A stretch of 64,000 bases of DNA from VXYL01 sp965243175. Lineage in GTDB: Bacteria > Pseudomonadota > Gammaproteobacteria > Pseudomonadales > Azotimanducaceae. A model generated the notes under the pieces. That model saw only the letters and a list, made by a program, of their open reading frames with translations, was not told the DNA's origin and ran no database searches. Shown in pieces: positions 30,641-40,041 of this stretch (position 1 is its first letter; each line of letters opens with the position of its first letter). The stretch spans positions 4,712,001 through 4,776,000 of the forward strand of contig OZ251532.1 in the NCBI GenBank assembly GCA_965243175.1, given 5' to 3'. The translations under genes were made by a program, and so were the position numbers.

Positions 30641-31507
30641 TCCCTGCCATCGGCGAAGTGAAGGAGAGTGCGCTTCAACTCGTCTTGGAGAAAGTGCAGA
30701 AGGCCGGAGTTGCCGTTGCCGAAGTGGACGAGGGTGACTGGCACGCTGGTCGCATCGAGCGGGTGGGCGAAGCGTATAAGCTGAGGGTGAACCGCAACCA
30801 TGCGGCGGCGGTGCGATTCGTGACCATCGCGCACGACGGCTGGGATGAAGAACAGGCGATTCCGGGCTGCGACGAGACCATCTTGGAAGCGGCGCTGGCG
30901 GAGGCCGTGTCCTCCGGCACAGCTTGGACGCTCAACGGGCCGACGTCTTGTTGGAAGGAGGACGTTCCCTTCACGGCATTTGGACGAAGAAGCCGAACTG
31001 CTTCCGCCGCCACGGATGCCGGCGCCTTCGGCGCTCACGCAGGACGAGTTGCCCGATGCGTGGACGGACGGCGAGACGAACGGCGCCGCGATGGTGCGGG
31101 CGCTGTCGCGCAAGCGCCGCGTTGCGGTGCCTTGGGGGCTGGTTCGGGAGGGTCTCACCCAGGCGGTGCGCAGCCGATGGCTAGAGACTGTCGCCGGCGG
31201 CGCAACGGTCGAGTTCGATCGGGCTGGCGAGTGGCGGTTGAAGCAGCCGGAAGGCCACACGCCGCAGAAGACCGCTGCCGTCGCTTCCGCGTTGGAGATG
31301 GATGGAACCCAAGTGCAGGACCTGGCCGACGTCGTGCCCAAGCTGATGGAAGAGAGCGCGGGCCATGGGCTGCGTTTTCGAGTTGGCGTCGCGCTGGATG
31401 CGAGCGCGCCCGAGGAGGTGCGGCGAAAGGTCGACGATTTGCTTGCGGAGGCGGTGCCGGAACTGCCGGAACTCAAGAGCGACATTCGGGACGGTTCCGC
31501 GCATTAG
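30640..31507 (+). pseudogene. Frameshifted 3' remnant of a large protein, possibly DUF499-type defence ATPase C-terminus
   Basis: Two adjoining frames give one continuous-looking protein tail. The first part (from about 30646) reads A-I-G-E-V-K-E-S-A-L-Q-L-V-L, then C-D-E-T-I-L-E-A-A-L-A-E-A-V and L-N-G-P-T-S-C-W-K-E-D-V-P. The second, shifted by one base near 30965-30985, reads L-D-E-E-A-E-L-L-P-P-P, A-L-S-R-K-R-R-V-A-V-P-W-G-L-V-R-E, and a C-terminal L-R-F-R-V-G-V-A-L-D strand. The pattern reminds me of the C-termini of DUF499 ATPases found with DNA methylases in defence islands, but I cannot verify this. The N-terminal ATPase part is absent. Confidence 0.45.
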
Positions 31508-31549
31508 AATGGGCGAATAGGCGCTCGACGTTCCACCCAGGAGGTTGCG

Positions 31550-32668
31550 ATGTTTTCCAGGCGCGCGGCGTTGGTCGCCATGCTCGTCGCGTTCGGCGCT
31601 GGCCTGGTGGCGAGTTTGGCGATTCGACCGCCCGGGGAGGGGGCGGGGCGCAACGTAGCGTCGGATGCGACTGCTGGCGAGTTGGCGCCGCGGATTCGGT
31701 GGCGGGTGCCGTTGAGTTCGCCGCGCAATCTGCCGGGTTCGGGGGAGACCGTCGTCTGGATGGCGGAGGCGTTGGCGGCGTCGAGCGGCGGGGCGGCGGT
31801 GTTGCAGCTGTTCGATCCGGGCGAAGTCGTGCCGGCGTTCGCGGTGACGGATGCGGTGCGGGATCGCAAGGTGCAGGCCGGGTTCACCTGGCTTGGCTAC
31901 GATCGCGGCAAGGTGCCGTCTTCGGCGCTGTTCGGCGCCACGCCCTTCGGTTTGGATCCGTGGGCCTACATCGGCTGGTGGCACTACGGGGGCGGGAAGG
32001 AACTGGCGCAAGGCATCTACGCGAAGCAGAACACGCGGCCGCTGCTGTGCGGCATCACCGGGCCGGAAACCGCTGGCTGGTTTCGCGGGCCGTTGCAGTC
32101 GAGTGCCGATCTCGAAGGCTTGAAGATTCGCTACGCTGGTCTCGGCGGCGAAGTGATGCAGCGGGTGGGCGCTTCGGTGACGATGTTGCCGGCCGGGGAG
32201 ATCTTCCAAGCGTTGGAGACGGGGGTGATCGACGCCACCGAGTTCTCGCAGCCGATCACGGACCAGGCGCTCGGCTTCAACCGCATCGCCAAGTACAACT
32301 ACTACCCTGGCTGGCACCAGCCCTTCAGCGCTACGCATTTCGTCGTCAATCTCGATGTCTGGCAGGAGATCGACGCTGCCGACCGCGCGCTCGTCGAAAC
32401 GGTGTGCGCGGCCACCACGGCGCATGGCCTTGGACTCTCCGAAACCCTGCAAGGACCGGTGGTGGAGGACTTTCCCAATATCGGCGTCACCGCCGCGCAG
32501 TTGCCGGACGATCTGCTGCGTACGCTGCAGGCCGCGGCGGTCGAAGTGCTGGACGAAGAAGCCGCCCAGGATGCCGACTTCAAGGCCGTTCTGGAATCCC
32601 AGCGCAGCTACCAGAAAACCTATCGCGCGTGGCGGCAGCTCGCCTACCTCTCCAAGGATTTCGAGTGA
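31550..32668 (+). CDS. TRAP transporter substrate-binding protein (DctP-type)
   Basis: A 372-residue periplasmic binding protein, first gene of a TRAP operon. AGGAGGT lies just before the ATG. The N-terminus is a signal segment starting M-F-S-R-R-A-A-L-V. Family features include W-R-V-P-L-S-S-P, the conserved L-K-I-R-Y-A-G-L-G-G-E-V, L-P-A-G-E-I-F-Q-A-L-E-T-G-V-I-D-A-T-E-F, and the W-H-Q-P segment. This pattern fits the keto-acid/carboxylate TakP-like branch with an Arg that binds a carboxylate. Overlap with the next gene (GTGA) suggests coupled translation. Confidence 0.9.
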   Translation: MFSRRAALVAMLVAFGAGLVASLAIRPPGEGAGRNVASDATAGELAPRIRWRVPLSSPRNLPGSGETVVWMAEALAASSGGAAVLQLFDPGEVVPAFAVTDAVRDRKVQAGFTWLGYDRGKVPSSALFGATPFGLDPWAYIGWWHYGGGKELAQGIYAKQNTRPLLCGITGPETAGWFRGPLQSSADLEGLKIRYAGLGGEVMQRVGASVTMLPAGEIFQALETGVIDATEFSQPITDQALGFNRIAKYNYYPGWHQPFSATHFVVNLDVWQEIDAADRALVETVCAATTAHGLGLSETLQGPVVEDFPNIGVTAAQLPDDLLRTLQAAAVEVLDEEAAQDADFKAVLESQRSYQKTYRAWRQLAYLSKDFE

Positions 32669-33251
32669 ACGCGCCTGTCGCAGGCGGCGTTGCTTCGGCT
32701 TTGGGCGGTGCCGGTTTGGAGTTGCCGGAGACGCGGCTTTCCCGAAGCGTCGATGGGCTGCTCGCTGCCTTCGGGCGGGCGGCGAGCTGGCTGTGGCTGG
32801 TGCTGCTCGGCGTGGTGGTGGTGAACGTGGCGCTGCGGTATCTGTTCGACGAAGGGCGCATCGAACTCGAAGAGCTGCAATGGCATCTGAACGCGCTCGC
32901 CTTTCTGCTCGCCATCGCCTACGGCTACCGCATGGACTCGCACATCCGCATCGATCTGGTGTTCAACCGCCTGCCACCGCGGCGCAAGGCGTGGATCGAG
33001 TTCTACGGTACGCTGCTGCTGTTGTTTCCGTTCGTCGCCGCGGTGCTGGTCTTCAGCGCGCCGTTCGTCGCCCACAGTTGGAGTGTTGGCGAAATCTCGC
33101 CTTCCGCTGGCGGGCTGCCGTTTCGCTGGCTGCTCAAAGGCGTTTTGCCGGCGGCGTTTCTGTTGCTGCTCGCGGGCGCCCTTTCCCGCTTGAGCCGCTT
33201 GTGGGCCTACTTGGCGGGAGCGCAACCGCCTGCGGAAGAGGCGGAGTCCGC

Positions 33252-33255
<4 letters not shown>
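32665..33255 (+). CDS. TRAP transporter small permease subunit (DctQ-type)
   Basis: A 196-residue membrane protein with four predicted helices (W-L-W-L-V-L-L-G-V-V-V-V-N-V; L-A-F-L-L-A-I-A-Y-G-Y; L-L-L-L-F-P-F-V-A-A-V-L-V-F; V-L-P-A-A-F-L-L-L-L-A-G-A). The E-E-L-Q-W-H-L-N segment is typical of the larger DctQ proteins. The GTG start overlaps the stop of the binding-protein gene, and its stop overlaps the start of the large subunit gene. Confidence 0.9.
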
Positions 33256-34607
<1,352 letters not shown>

Positions 34608-34609
34608 CT

Positions 34610-35158
34610 GTGCGGCATTGGGTGTTCGGTTACGGCTCGCTCATCTGGCGCGTCGACTTTCCCTATCTCGAACGCAGGCGGGCGACGTTGCGCGGCTGGA
34701 CGCGACGATTCTGGCAAGGTTCCCACGACCACCGGGGTACGCCGGAAGCGCCTGGCCGAGTGGCGACGTTGATCGCGGAACCGAACGCGGTGTGCGTGGG
34801 CATGGCGTATCGGGTGGACGATGCGGTGTTCGCGCACCTGGATCACCGCGAGAAGAACGGCTATGCGCGGGTGGCGCTCGACATCGAGCTGGAGAACTGC
34901 GTCGAGCCGGTGCGCGGCGTGGTCTACGTGGCCGACGAAAACAACGCGGCGTTTCTTGGCCCGGCGCCGCTGGAAACCATCGCCGGGCACATTCTGCGTT
35001 CGGCCGGGCCGAGCGGACGCAATGCGGACTACCTGCTTGAACTCGACGCGGCGTTGCGATCCCTCGGCGCGGAGGATGACCACGTTCGCGATCTGGCGCG
35101 GCGCGTCTCCAAGCAGTGCGCTCAGTTGCGGTGCGCGGAACGGTGCGTTAGCCGATGA
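34610..35158 (+). CDS. chaC: Gamma-glutamylcyclotransferase, ChaC-like
   Basis: A 182-residue enzyme of the ChaC group, which cleaves glutathione to 5-oxoproline and Cys-Gly. The substrate-binding V-F-G-Y-G-S-L-I-W motif sits at the N-terminus and the catalytic Glu lies in H-R-E-K-N-G-Y. The GTG start at 34610 is two bases after the DctM stop, so it is probably in the TRAP operon. Its 3' end overlaps the convergent FAH-family gene by 11 bases (35148-35158). Confidence 0.87.
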   Translation: MRHWVFGYGSLIWRVDFPYLERRRATLRGWTRRFWQGSHDHRGTPEAPGRVATLIAEPNAVCVGMAYRVDDAVFAHLDHREKNGYARVALDIELENCVEPVRGVVYVADENNAAFLGPAPLETIAGHILRSAGPSGRNADYLLELDAALRSLGAEDDHVRDLARRVSKQCAQLRCAERCVSR

Positions 35159-36023
35159 CCGTCTTCGCGTCCTCTTCCACGACCGTGTGCTGGATGTAGC
35201 CGACGTTCTCGATCTCGATCATCACCTCGTCGCCAACGCGCAGCCACTGCGGCGGCTTCATGGCCGCGGCGACGCCCGAAGACGTGCCGGTGAAGATCAC
35301 GTCGCCCGGATCCAAGGTGAACGACTTGGTGAGGTGTTCGATGTGTTCGAAGCAGTTGAAGATCAAGTGCTTCGTGTTGGAGTTCTGCCGCGTTTCGCCA
35401 TTCACCAGCGTACGGATGCCGAGGTTGTGCGGATCGCCCACTTCGTCGGCGGTGACGATCCACGGCCCGAAGGGCGCATGGGTGTCGAAGGATTTACCGA
35501 TCTGCATGGTGCGCGCCGCGGCCTGCCAATCGCGCACGCTCACGTCGTTGCCGCAGCAGTAGCCGGCGATCACCTCGTGCGCCCGTTCCTTCGGCACGTG
35601 CTTCGCCCGCTTGCCGATGACGAACGCCAGTTCGCCTTCGTAGTCCAGCATGTCGGAGACCGCGGGCTTGTTGATGCTGCCGTAGGGCCGGTTGGCGGCG
35701 TTGTGCTGCTTGTTGAACCACATCTGCGTCTCTGGCGCTTCGCCGCCGGTCTCGGCTACGTGGTCCGCGTAGTTCAGGCCGATGGCGAGGATCTTGCCCG
35801 GACGCGGCACCGGCGCTTCGAGGGTCACGTCGGCCACCGGAAACGCCACCTCGGGATTGGTCTGCGCCTCCCGTGCCGCAGCCATCGCCTCGTCCCCGGC
35901 TTCGAGGAACGCGATCATGTCGTCGGGAACGCCCGGCGACACGGCCGCCAAGTCGATCACCAGTTCGCCGACCACCACGCCAACGCGCGACCGCTGACCG
36001 TGTGTGAACGTGCAGAGCTTCAT
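35148..36023 (-). CDS. Fumarylacetoacetate hydrolase-family protein
   Basis: A 291-residue protein with the FAH C-terminal fold: I-G-L-N-Y-A-D-H, a metal-binding region around M-L-D-Y-E-G-E-L-A-F-V-I-G, the G-Y-C-C-G-N-D-V-S-V-R-D segment, and G-D-V-I-F-T-G-T-S-S-G-V. Family members hydrolyse or decarboxylate acylpyruvate-type acids in aromatic or sugar-acid degradation. The G-K-S-F-D-T-H-A-P-F-G-P-W segment is like that in acylpyruvases and 2,4-diketo-3-deoxy-sugar-acid hydrolases. GAGGAG precedes ATG 36023. An acid degradation role beside an organic-acid importer is plausible but unproven. Confidence 0.88.
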   Translation of the reverse strand: MKLCTFTHGQRSRVGVVVGELVIDLAAVSPGVPDDMIAFLEAGDEAMAAAREAQTNPEVAFPVADVTLEAPVPRPGKILAIGLNYADHVAETGGEAPETQMWFNKQHNAANRPYGSINKPAVSDMLDYEGELAFVIGKRAKHVPKERAHEVIAGYCCGNDVSVRDWQAAARTMQIGKSFDTHAPFGPWIVTADEVGDPHNLGIRTLVNGETRQNSNTKHLIFNCFEHIEHLTKSFTLDPGDVIFTGTSSGVAAAMKPPQWLRVGDEVMIEIENVGYIQHTVVEEDAKTVIG

Positions 36024-36191
36024 ACGTACTCCTCGAATGAGTTGGTTCCTGGCATTTGCCGCCTAGCTTGAGGCGAGCGCTTTCTTCGGCGGGTGATGTG
36101 CTCCGCCGTGGGTGGTGCGAAACATAGCACGCTCAGGCCGTTCGTTCCGACGCTCCGCTCGCGTTTTCCAGCCGAGAACGGACGCGAGCCG

Positions 36192-37610
36192 CTAGCCGTT
36201 GGGATCCAGCGCGTAGAGATCGTCCAAGGAGTACCAGCCGGGGGTCGCCTTTCGCCCGCGCCCGGCGACCGTCGCAGGTTTGCGGCGGACGAAGTAGCGT
36301 CGGCCTAGGGATGCGCCGCGGCTGTTCGGAAACGCTTTCATCTTGCGATCCAGTTCCTTCTCCAACGCGCGGGGGGAACGCACGGTGCCCCACTTGCATT
36401 CGCCGAGGTCCGTCCAGTTGTCGTCGCGCAAACCGACGACGTCGATCTGCGTCTGCGCGTTCCAGAACTCGCCGATCTCGAAGCCGGCGTCGATCCCCTC
36501 CTTCGCGTACACGAGCGGCAGCGCCTCGCGGCATAGTCTCTCGAAGCCGTTGCCGAACCAGGCGTCCAGCGTCGGCGCGATGCGCTCCTGAAACACATTC
36601 CCCGCACCCGCGCTGCGCAACAGGCTGGTGTTTGGGAACACGTAGCGAAACCAGAATTTGAGCAGCGGATCGTCGATCCCGAAGCGCATCTGCTTGGGGT
36701 TGACTCGCTTGCGATCGAGCGGGTAGCGTCGGCGCACGAAGCCGAGCTTCGAAAGCTCATCCAAATAGTAGTGCAGGCTCCGTTCCCGCAAGCGCGTTTC
36801 GGTGAATATGGCCTTTGCGGTCTCGGCCTTGTTGGCGACGGCGAACAACACCGCGTGATAATTCGCCATGTCGCGCAGCTCTTCGCGCAGCAGAAACGAA
36901 GGCTCTTGGAACAGCGGCGCGAACTCGTCGAGAATATGCCTTTGGATGTTGTGGCGGATCGAAAGCGAGTCGTCCAAGCATTGCAGGTACTGCGGCAGAC
37001 CGCCGACGATGAAGTACGCCTTCGCCCGGTCCGCGGTGCTCCAACGCCTGAAGAACTGCGCGGCTTCCAAGTAGGCGAACGGTTGCAGCAGGATCTGTGC
37101 CGTGCGCCGGCCGAAGAGCGGGCTGTCCTTGCCGAGCACTTCGCGTTCCATGAAACCTAGATACGATCCGCACAGCAGCAGCATGACGTGGCCGGAATCG
37201 CGCCAATGCTGATCCCAGCAAGCCTGCAACACGGCGGGCAGACCTTTGCTCGCCTGCGCCATCCATTGGAACTCGTCGAGCGCGAGAATCAGTTTCTTGT
37301 CTGGATGCGCGAGGCGCCATTGCTCCGCCACCGTCAGCAGCGCGTCGCGCCAGCGCGTGGCGCGCAGATCGGCGAGCAGCGGCATGTCCAATGCCCGCGA
37401 AGCCTCGACCAGGAAAGCCCGCACCTGAAGGGCGGACGAGGACTGCTGCCCCAGATGGTAGATGCCCGGCTTGCCTTCCATGAACTTGAGGATGAGCTCG
37501 CTCTTGCCGACACGGCGGCGGCCGTAGATTGGGATGAACGCCGATTCCGGCGACTCGAATGCCGCCGTCAGCCGTGCCAGTTCACGCTCTCTGCCAATGA
37601 ACTTCACCAT
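36192..37610 (-). CDS. AAA-type ATPase with DUF234-like C-terminal domain
   Basis: A 472-residue protein starting M-V-K-F-I-G-R-E-R-E-L. Walker A is Y-G-R-R-R-V-G-K-S-E-L, Walker B is L-I-L-A-L-D-E-F-Q-W-M, and sensor-1 region is M-L-L-L-C-G-S-Y-L-G-F. A winged-helix-like part follows, then a nuclease-like C-terminal region with I-D-V-V-G-L-R-D and C-K-W-G of the kind found in DUF234 proteins. These ATPases are widespread, often mobile or defence-associated, and their role is unknown. A 15-bp tandem repeat lies 55 bases upstream of the start. It stands alone, which fits acquisition by transfer. Confidence 0.85.
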   Translation of the reverse strand: MVKFIGRERELARLTAAFESPESAFIPIYGRRRVGKSELILKFMEGKPGIYHLGQQSSSALQVRAFLVEASRALDMPLLADLRATRWRDALLTVAEQWRLAHPDKKLILALDEFQWMAQASKGLPAVLQACWDQHWRDSGHVMLLLCGSYLGFMEREVLGKDSPLFGRRTAQILLQPFAYLEAAQFFRRWSTADRAKAYFIVGGLPQYLQCLDDSLSIRHNIQRHILDEFAPLFQEPSFLLREELRDMANYHAVLFAVANKAETAKAIFTETRLRERSLHYYLDELSKLGFVRRRYPLDRKRVNPKQMRFGIDDPLLKFWFRYVFPNTSLLRSAGAGNVFQERIAPTLDAWFGNGFERLCREALPLVYAKEGIDAGFEIGEFWNAQTQIDVVGLRDDNWTDLGECKWGTVRSPRALEKELDRKMKAFPNSRGASLGRRYFVRRKPATVAGRGRKATPGWYSLDDLYALDPNG

Positions 37611-37665
37611 GAGAAGAAGCCCTCAAACCCTCGCTTGAAGGAGTGTGCGCCATGCGCCTGATTTT

Positions 37666-37710
37666 GACAAGTCGTGTTTGGACAAGTCGTGTTTGGACAA
37701 GTCGTGTTTG
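37666..37710. repeat. Perfect 15-bp tandem repeat x3 upstream of the AAA/DUF234 ATPase gene
   Basis: The unit GACAAGTCGTGTTTG occurs three times head to tail, beginning 55 bases before the ATPase start (which reads the other way). It is relatively AT-rich against its surroundings. Position and regular spacing suit either repeated operator sites or slippage of a promoter segment. Confidence 0.9.
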
Positions 37711-37864
37711 GATCAGAGGGGTCGGGCCGATAGCGGTTTCCTTCCCCGATCGTCGTACTCAGTGCGTTCGCAGGGCAGGGCGAACCGCTTCCCGCGGCTT
37801 ATCCGAAACGCTGGATACGGGCGTCGACTCGGCCATGGGGCCGCGCTCCGCCGCGGCGCGTTCG

Positions 37865-38557
37865 CTAGCGCAGCACGGCGCCAAGCCAGGAATCGGCGTG
37901 GCCGGCCATCTCCTCGAAAACGTCGTCGGTACGCTGGCGCGTTCGCTTCAAGACCTTGTAGCCGTGGTCGGCGGTGTCGAGCCGGTACAGCGTCGCGCCG
38001 ACGCGGCCGACGACCTCTTCGAGCAGCGGCGCCTGCGCCATGCCGTCGCGACTGCCGGAGAGGAACAGCATCGGCGCGGTGACTCGGTCGAGGTGGTCGG
38101 CGCGGGCGATGGCGGGTTTGCCGACGCCGTGCAGCGGAAAGGAGCAGAAGATCAGCCCGGCGACGTCGAGCGCGTGCTCGACCACGGCGTGCGACGCCAT
38201 GCGCCCGCCGAAGCTGTGGCCGCCGAGCAGAAAGGGGCCGTCGCTCTCCTGCCGACCGCGCTGCAAGGCCGCGGCGATGGTGGCGGTGGACACGGCTTGG
38301 CTGTCCACCCGCGGCTTGCCGGCTTCCTTGTAAGGAAAGTTGAAGCGCAACGTCGCCAAGCCGATGCCCGCGAAAGCGCTGGCGATGGCTTCCATGCTGC
38401 GATGCCGCATGTCCGCGCCCGCCCCGTGGCCGAACACGAGCAGCCCGCGCTGGTCTTTCGCTGGAAGACGCAGCAACGCGCCCACGTCGCCACCGTCCAA
38501 GGCGATCCGAAACTCCCGCGTGGCCGCTTCCGCTGTCATCCGTTCACGGCTGCGCAT
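37865..38557 (-). CDS. Alpha/beta hydrolase, KANL3/Tex30-like (dienelactone-hydrolase-type)
   Basis: A 230-residue predicted serine hydrolase. Landmarks: L-L-V-F-G-H-G-A-G-A-D-M-R-H (oxyanion region), nucleophile elbow G-G-H-S-F-G-G, and F-L-S-G-S-R-D before the Asp with D-H-G-Y-K giving the His. This small alpha/beta hydrolase family is common in proteobacteria and has no agreed function. ATG 38557 is the longest start; ATG 38539 (M-T-A-E-A-A) is equally likely. It lies 18 bases after the dihydroorotase gene on the same strand, so co-transcription is likely. Confidence 0.85.
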   Translation of the reverse strand: MRSRERMTAEAATREFRIALDGGDVGALLRLPAKDQRGLLVFGHGAGADMRHRSMEAIASAFAGIGLATLRFNFPYKEAGKPRVDSQAVSTATIAAALQRGRQESDGPFLLGGHSFGGRMASHAVVEHALDVAGLIFCSFPLHGVGKPAIARADHLDRVTAPMLFLSGSRDGMAQAPLLEEVVGRVGATLYRLDTADHGYKVLKRTRQRTDDVFEEMAGHADSWLGAVLR

Positions 38558-38575
38558 CCACGAGCGGCGAACGCC

Positions 38576-39904
38576 CTAGCGCGCGAACTCCAGCGCCATC
38601 CCGCGGGAATCTTCAGCGAACCGGCCGTCTTGCCAGGCGAGCACGCCGTTCACGAACGTGTGCGTGATCCGCGAACGGAAGGTCATGCCGCGAAAGGGCG
38701 TCCAGCCGCATTTCGCGTGTAGCGGTTCGTCGTCCACCACCGTCGCCGCGTTCGGATCCACCACCGCGAGGTCCGCCCAGCAGCCCTCGCGCACGAAGCC
38801 CCGGTCGCGGACGTCGAAGAGCCGCGCCGGGGCATGGGCGGTCTTGTGGACGACCTGCTCGATCGTCAGCTCGCCGGCCTTGACGTGCTCGATCAGCGTC
38901 AACAGCGCGTGCTGGACGAGCGGCAGACCGGCGGGTGCTTGCAGATAGCGCTGCGACTTCTCCTGGCGCGTATGCGGCGCGTGGTCGGTGGCGATCACGT
39001 CGATGCGGTCTTCCTTCACCGCCTGCTTCAGCGCCAGTTGATCGGCGCGGCTCTTGATCGCCGGGTTGCACTTGATGTCGGCACCGAGCGGCGCATACCA
39101 GGTGTCGTTGAAGAAGAGGTGATGCACGCAGGCTTCGGCGGTGATGCGCTTGCCGTCGAGGGGCCCGGGCGCGAAGAGATCGAGCTCCTTCGCCGTGGTG
39201 ATGTGCAGCACGTGCAACCGGCTGCCGTGCCGCTTCGCCAGCGACACGGCCAGCGAGGACGAACGGTAGCAGGCATCCACGGAGCGAATACGCGGGTGCT
39301 GGTCGAAGGGAATGTCGTCGCCGAACTCCGCCTGGGCCGCGGCTTCGTTGGCGAGGATCGTCGGCGTGTCTTCGCAGTGCGTGGCGATCAGGAGCGGGCA
39401 GTGCGCGAAGATGCCCTCCAGCGCGCGTTCGTCGTCCACCAGCATGTTGCCGGTCGAGGCGCCCATGAACACCTTGACGCCGCACGCCTTGGCGATGTCC
39501 ACGCTCTTGATGGCGTCGAGATTGTCGTTCGTGGCGCCTAGGTAGAAAGCGTAGTTGGTCATGGAACGGCTGGCCGCGCGGGCGTGCTTGTCCAGCAGCG
39601 CGTCGTTGTGGATGGTCTGCGGATCGCAGTTGGGCATCTCCATCACGCTGGTAATGCCGCCGGCAATCGCCGCTCTCGACTCGCTGGCGATGTCGCCCTT
39701 GTGCTCGAAGCCCGGCTCGCGGAAATGCACCTGGTCGTCGATCATGCCGGGCAGCAGCCACTTGCCCGCCAAGTCGATTTCCTTTGCGCCCCCGCCGAGA
39801 CCGCTGCCGATGCGCTCGATGCGGCCATTGCGAATGGCGACGTCCGCCACCACGCGCTCGCCTTCGTTGACGATGGTGGCGTCCTTGAGCAGCCAGTCGG
39901 TCAT
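38576..39904 (-). CDS. pyrC: Dihydroorotase (class I type)
   Basis: A 442-residue amidohydrolase of pyrimidine synthesis (ring closure of carbamoyl-aspartate). Metal ligands appear as D-D-Q-V-H-F-R-E-P-G (His-x-His is replaced here by V-H-F-R-E, as in class I proteins), A-T-H-C-E-D, H-V-L-H-I-T-T and the Asp in I-A-T-D-H-A-P-H. The K-x-F-M-G-A-S-T-G-N segment is the loop near the bridging region. Length fits the class I/allantoinase-like group rather than the short E. coli PyrC. An allantoinase-like or hydantoinase activity is a less likely alternative. Confidence 0.85.
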   Translation of the reverse strand: MTDWLLKDATIVNEGERVVADVAIRNGRIERIGSGLGGGAKEIDLAGKWLLPGMIDDQVHFREPGFEHKGDIASESRAAIAGGITSVMEMPNCDPQTIHNDALLDKHARAASRSMTNYAFYLGATNDNLDAIKSVDIAKACGVKVFMGASTGNMLVDDERALEGIFAHCPLLIATHCEDTPTILANEAAAQAEFGDDIPFDQHPRIRSVDACYRSSSLAVSLAKRHGSRLHVLHITTAKELDLFAPGPLDGKRITAEACVHHLFFNDTWYAPLGADIKCNPAIKSRADQLALKQAVKEDRIDVIATDHAPHTRQEKSQRYLQAPAGLPLVQHALLTLIEHVKAGELTIEQVVHKTAHAPARLFDVRDRGFVREGCWADLAVVDPNAATVVDDEPLHAKCGWTPFRGMTFRSRITHTFVNGVLAWQDGRFAEDSRGMALEFAR

Positions 39905-40041
39905 CGCATCCCCGCGTTCGCGCCCTCCATCTGGAAGCGCCGTCTCGGAACACGGGTATAGTGTAGCGCTTCCGAACACCGTGCGCCGTACACCGCTCCG
40001 GTGCCCATCGTGTTCACTCGGAAGACGAACCAGCAGCTCAG

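Noticed and set aside
30646..30900. ImmA/IrrE-type metallopeptidase signature in V-R-F-V-T-I-A-H-D
   Set aside because: The H-E-x-x-H motif needed is absent, and the rest of the segment fits a different C-terminal tail better.
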